This document shows, piece after piece, positions 61,770 through 64,000 of a stretch of 64,000 bases of DNA. A program made the position numbers and the translations under genes. Origin of the DNA: Leclercia sp. LSNIH1 (GTDB lineage Bacteria > Pseudomonadota > Gammaproteobacteria > Enterobacterales > Enterobacteriaceae); NCBI RefSeq assembly GCF_002902985.1, contig NZ_CP026171.1:62001-126000 (forward strand), read 5' to 3'. Each line of letters starts with the position of its first letter. The first letter of the stretch is position 1. The notes beneath the pieces were generated by a model. The model searched no databases, had not been told where the DNA came from, and saw nothing but the letters and a program-made list of their open reading frames with translations.

Positions 61770-63293
61770 TTGATAATCAGCGAAATGCAACGCAAGCTTG
61801 CCACATGGGCAGCCACCGATCCGTCCCTACGGATTCAACGGCTGCTGCGTCTGATAACACAACCAGAATGGCTGGCTGAAGCGGCGCGGATCACGCTTTC
61901 ATCAAAGGGGGCCCATACCCCCGGCGTTGATGGCGTGAACAAAACAATGCTACAGGCCAGACTGGCTGTTGAGCTGCAAATCCTCAGGGATGAATTACTC
62001 TCAGGCCACTACCAGCCCTTGCCCGCCAGACGGGTTTACATCCCTAAAAGCAACGGCAAACTGCGACCACTGGGTATCCCCGCGTTGCGGGATCGTATTG
62101 TTCAGCGGGCCATGCTGATGGCGATGGAGCCGATATGGGAGAGTGATTTTCATACGCTCTCATATGGCTTCCGGCCTGAGCGCAGTGTCCACCACGCGAT
62201 CCGCACGGTGAAATTACAGCTCACAGACTGTGGTGAAACCCGGGGACGCTGGGTGATTGAAGGCGACCTGTCCAGTTACTTCGACACCGTACATCATCGA
62301 CTGCTGATGAAGGCTGTACGCCGCAGGATCAGTGACGCACGTTTCATGACTCTGCTGTGGAAAACCATCAAGGCGGGACATATCGATGTCGGTCTCTTTC
62401 GGGCGGCCAGTGAAGGTGTACCACAGGGCGGTGTTATATCGCCGCTATTATCGAACATCATGCTGAATGAGTTCGATCAATACCTGCATGAGCGCTACCT
62501 GAGCGGGAAAGCCAGAAAAGATCGGTGGTACTGGAATAACAGTATCCAACGGGGCCGAAGTACGGCGGTCAGAGAAAACTGGCAGTGGAAACCCGCGGTG
62601 GCGTACTGCCGCTATGCCGATGATTTTGTCCTCATCGTCAAAGGCACCAAAGCACAGGCGGAAGCCATCAGGGAGGAGTGTCGGGGTGTGCTCGAAGGCA
62701 GTCTGAAACTCAGGCTGAACATGGATAAGACTAAAATCACCCATGTTAATGACGGCTTTATCTTTCTGGGGCACAGGATCATTCGCAAACGCAGTCGTTA
62801 TGGCGAGATGCGAGTGGTCTCAACGATCCCGCAGGAGAAAGCCAGAAACTTCGCCGCATCGCTGACAGCACTGTTATCAGGCAACTACAGTGAAAGCAAA
62901 GTCGATATGGCTGAACAACTCAACCGAAAACTGAAAGGCTGGGCCATGTTCTATCAGTTCGTTGATTTTAAGGCCAAAGTCTTCAGTTATATCGACCGTG
63001 TCGTGTTCTGGAAGCTGGCTCACTGGCTGGCCCGCAAATACCGTACAGGTATCGCTTCCCTGATGAGGTGGTGGTGTAAATCACCGAAACCGGGTCAGAG
63101 CAAAACGTGGGTTTTATTTGGTAAAACCAATCACGGCAAGCTCAGCGGCGAAATACTGTACCGGTTGGTGGGGCAAGGCAAGAAGCTGTTCCGCTGGCGG
63201 CTACCCGAAGGTAATCCCTATCTGAGGACGGAGACCAGAAACACGTATACATCGCGCTTTACAGAAGTGGCAATGGCGTTCGCCAGCATTTAA
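61770..63293 (+). CDS. ltrA: Group II intron reverse transcriptase/maturase
   Basis: A 507-residue intron-encoded protein. RT blocks are visible: GVDGVNKTMLQ, VYIPKSNGKLRPLGIPALRD, GFRPERSVHHAI, VIEGDLSSYFDTVHH, GVPQGGVISPLLSNIMLNEF and the active-site YADD (near residue 282). The maturase X domain follows (LNRKLKGWAMFYQFVDFKAK; FWKLAHWLARKY). No Cys-rich HNH endonuclease is seen at the C-terminus. The start is TTG at 61770, or ATG at 61785. It should splice the intron and support its spread. Confidence 0.95.
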   Translation: MIISEMQRKLATWAATDPSLRIQRLLRLITQPEWLAEAARITLSSKGAHTPGVDGVNKTMLQARLAVELQILRDELLSGHYQPLPARRVYIPKSNGKLRPLGIPALRDRIVQRAMLMAMEPIWESDFHTLSYGFRPERSVHHAIRTVKLQLTDCGETRGRWVIEGDLSSYFDTVHHRLLMKAVRRRISDARFMTLLWKTIKAGHIDVGLFRAASEGVPQGGVISPLLSNIMLNEFDQYLHERYLSGKARKDRWYWNNSIQRGRSTAVRENWQWKPAVAYCRYADDFVLIVKGTKAQAEAIREECRGVLEGSLKLRLNMDKTKITHVNDGFIFLGHRIIRKRSRYGEMRVVSTIPQEKARNFAASLTALLSGNYSESKVDMAEQLNRKLKGWAMFYQFVDFKAKVFSYIDRVVFWKLAHWLARKYRTGIASLMRWWCKSPKPGQSKTWVLFGKTNHGKLSGEILYRLVGQGKKLFRWRLPEGNPYLRTETRNTYTSRFTEVAMAFASI

Positions 63294-63298
63294 ATGGA

Positions 63299-63332
63299 GA
63301 GCCGGATGCGCTGAAAGGTGCACGTCCGGTTC
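63299..63332 (+). ncRNA. Group II intron domain V
   Basis: A 34-base hairpin with the conserved AGC near its base, the GAAA tetraloop (GCTGAAAGGT) and the paired CCGGATG / CGTCCGG arms, directly after the maturase gene. It is the catalytic core of the ribozyme. Confidence 0.9.
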
Positions 63333-63906
63333 GGGGAGGAGAGGCAGGGAAATAGTCCGACTACGCCCTGCCTCTTACTCTACTCCGCACCTGGCAGGGC
63401 TGGCTGTATCTGGCGGTGGTTATCGATCTCTTCGCCCGTAATGTGGTCGGCTGGTCGATGAAACCCACTCTCTCACGCGAACTGGCGCTCGACGCGCTGA
63501 TGATGGCGGTCTGGCGCCGAAAACCAGACAGCGAGGTTATCGTACATAGCGATCAGGGCAGCCAGTACGGCAGTGACGACTGGCAGCGCTTCTACCGGGC
63601 CAATAACCTGGCGCCGAGCATGAGCCGGCGTGGCAACTGCTGGGATAATGCGGTGGCCGAATCGTTCTTCAGTTCGCTGAAAAAAGAACGGATCAGAAAA
63701 CGCATATATAAAACCAGGGATCTGGCCCGGGCGGATCTTCGATTACATTGAAGTCTTCTATAACCGGTCCCGGCGCCACAGCCACCTCGGCGACGTCAGT
63801 CCGGAGGCCTTCGAACAGGCCTCGTCGTGAGGACAGGATTTGTCTACAGGCGTGGGGTCAGTCCAAACTATAGGGCAGGATCGTCTACCGGGGCGGGGTC
63901 AGTCCA

Positions 63907-63946
63907 TCAACGGCTCGGAAGTGTCTAGATTATCCGTGGCGATTCA
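63907..63946 (-). mobile_element. Terminal remnant of another IS3-family (IS51-group type) element
   Basis: Read on the minus strand the sequence is TGAATCGCCACGGATAATCT followed by AGACACTTCCGAG. It closely resembles the left end at 45440 (TGAATCGCCAC, then GACACCTCAGAG). Only about 40 bases remain before the next IS begins. Confidence 0.65.
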
Positions 63947-64000
63947 GTTACAGTACATCTCAGGTCTGCAGGGTTCAGGCCCTGTTCAGGCCTGAAAATT
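63947..64000. other. Window edge
   Basis: The last 54 bases contain a short inverted repeat (TTCAGGCCCTGTTCAGGCCTGAA). No gene can be called. Confidence 0.4.

Larger units (their letters stand above)
61114..63383 (+). mobile_element. Group II intron
   Basis: The intron starts with GTGTG (61114) and ends with AC (63383), both in the group II consensus. Precise removal rejoins TAT-A/TC-CGC, restoring YIRTW in the transposase. Domain V (GAGCCGGATGCGCTGAAAGG onward) lies at 63299-63332, with domain VI at 63341-63374. A reverse transcriptase is encoded in domain IV. Length is 2270 bp. Confidence 0.92.
60711..63830 (+). pseudogene. IS3-family OrfB, interrupted by the group II intron and a 2-bp deletion
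   Basis: Exon 1 (60711-61113) runs KYRFINEHRTVWGVMTMCRV to VWVTDITY, including the first catalytic Asp. Exon 2 (63384-63830) resumes IRTWQGWLYLAVVIDLFARN with VHSDQGSQYGS (second Asp) and NAVAESFFSSLKKE (Glu). Joining 61113 to 63384 gives a continuous frame. Near 63740 two bases are missing, so the last residues (FDYIEVFYNRSRRHSHLGDV, stop 63828-63830) are out of frame. Confidence 0.9.
60368..63906 (+). mobile_element. IS3-family element with 43-bp inverted repeats, split by a group II intron
   Basis: Left end TGGACTGACCCCGCCCCGG at 60368. The right end is its exact reverse complement ending at 63906, and identity extends over 43 bases. orfA and orfB lie inside. Without the intron the element would be about 1269 bp, normal for IS3. 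A second short copy of GGGGTCAGTCCA lies at 63854-63865. No adjacent 3-4 bp target duplication is seen; AACGGCTC occurs two bases outside each end. Confidence 0.88.

Overview
The window looks like part of a large mosaic plasmid from an enterobacterium (Klebsiella/Enterobacter type). This rests on an iteron-controlled Rep_3/RepFIB-like initiator, an IncH-style secreted Ig-like protein of the DUF4165 type, many small plasmid backbone genes and a dense set of insertion-sequence remnants. Incompatibility group cannot be proven from sequence reading alone.

Region A (1-13.4 kb) is strongly GC-rich and differs from the rest. It holds the end of a LysR gene, an entry-exclusion-type lipoprotein, an 8-bp tandem repeat, the coupling protein TraG, a ribbon-helix-helix protein and a complete P-type mating-pair operon (trbB-C-D-E-J-[lipoprotein]-L-F-G-I plus a small DUF2274-type gene) with almost every gene overlapping or abutting the next. 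The order is that of Tn4371-like integrative elements of beta/gamma-proteobacteria. A hairpin at 13438-13462 closes it. No relaxase is in view.

Region B (13.7-38.5 kb) is plasmid backbone: small unknown genes, repA between two iteron arrays in opposite orientation, an origin-like AT-rich stretch with DnaA-box-like sites, a large secreted DUF4165/Ig-like protein and a collapsed paralogue of it. After these come some twenty small genes of unknown function. They include two paralogous 26-28 kDa proteins, a DnaJ-type zinc-finger protein, an unpaired HigB/GraT-like toxin, two tandem SAM-methyltransferase-like genes overlapping a DNA methyltransferase, a Xre-RES toxin-antitoxin pair, and a PAPS-reductase-family gene. 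Several of these unlinked units share one promoter design (GGTTATTAG, about 18 bp, then a -10 box), which suggests co-regulation.

Region C (38.5-45.4 kb) is an integrated element that cuts the PAPS-reductase gene. It carries three tyrosine-recombinase-like proteins and a small helical protein, overlapping or closely spaced, related in architecture to Tn554 TnpABC and to gamma-mobile-trio elements. Its one visible cargo gene encodes a protein whose Ser1, Asp17 and Lys33 (after Met removal) match the spacing of the proteasome Thr1/Asp17/Lys33 catalytic centre.

Region D (45.4-60.4 kb) is accessory: a truncated IS3-family copy, an ArsR-like regulator, an old-yellow-enzyme reductase with a divergent LysR gene, a metallo-beta-lactamase-fold hydrolase, a frameshifted DMT-family exporter, an AraC regulator, a NAD(P)-binding protein, a dead LysR gene, a Cys-rich four-helix copper-binding-type protein, a formaldehyde-dehydrogenase-like zinc enzyme, an IS66 remnant and a UvrA-like ABC protein. 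Together they suggest handling of electrophiles, aldehydes, metals and DNA damage. Region E (60.4-63.9 kb) is an inactivated IS3-family element with 43-bp inverted repeats, split exactly by a 2270-bp group II intron that encodes its own reverse transcriptase. A remnant of another IS end follows.
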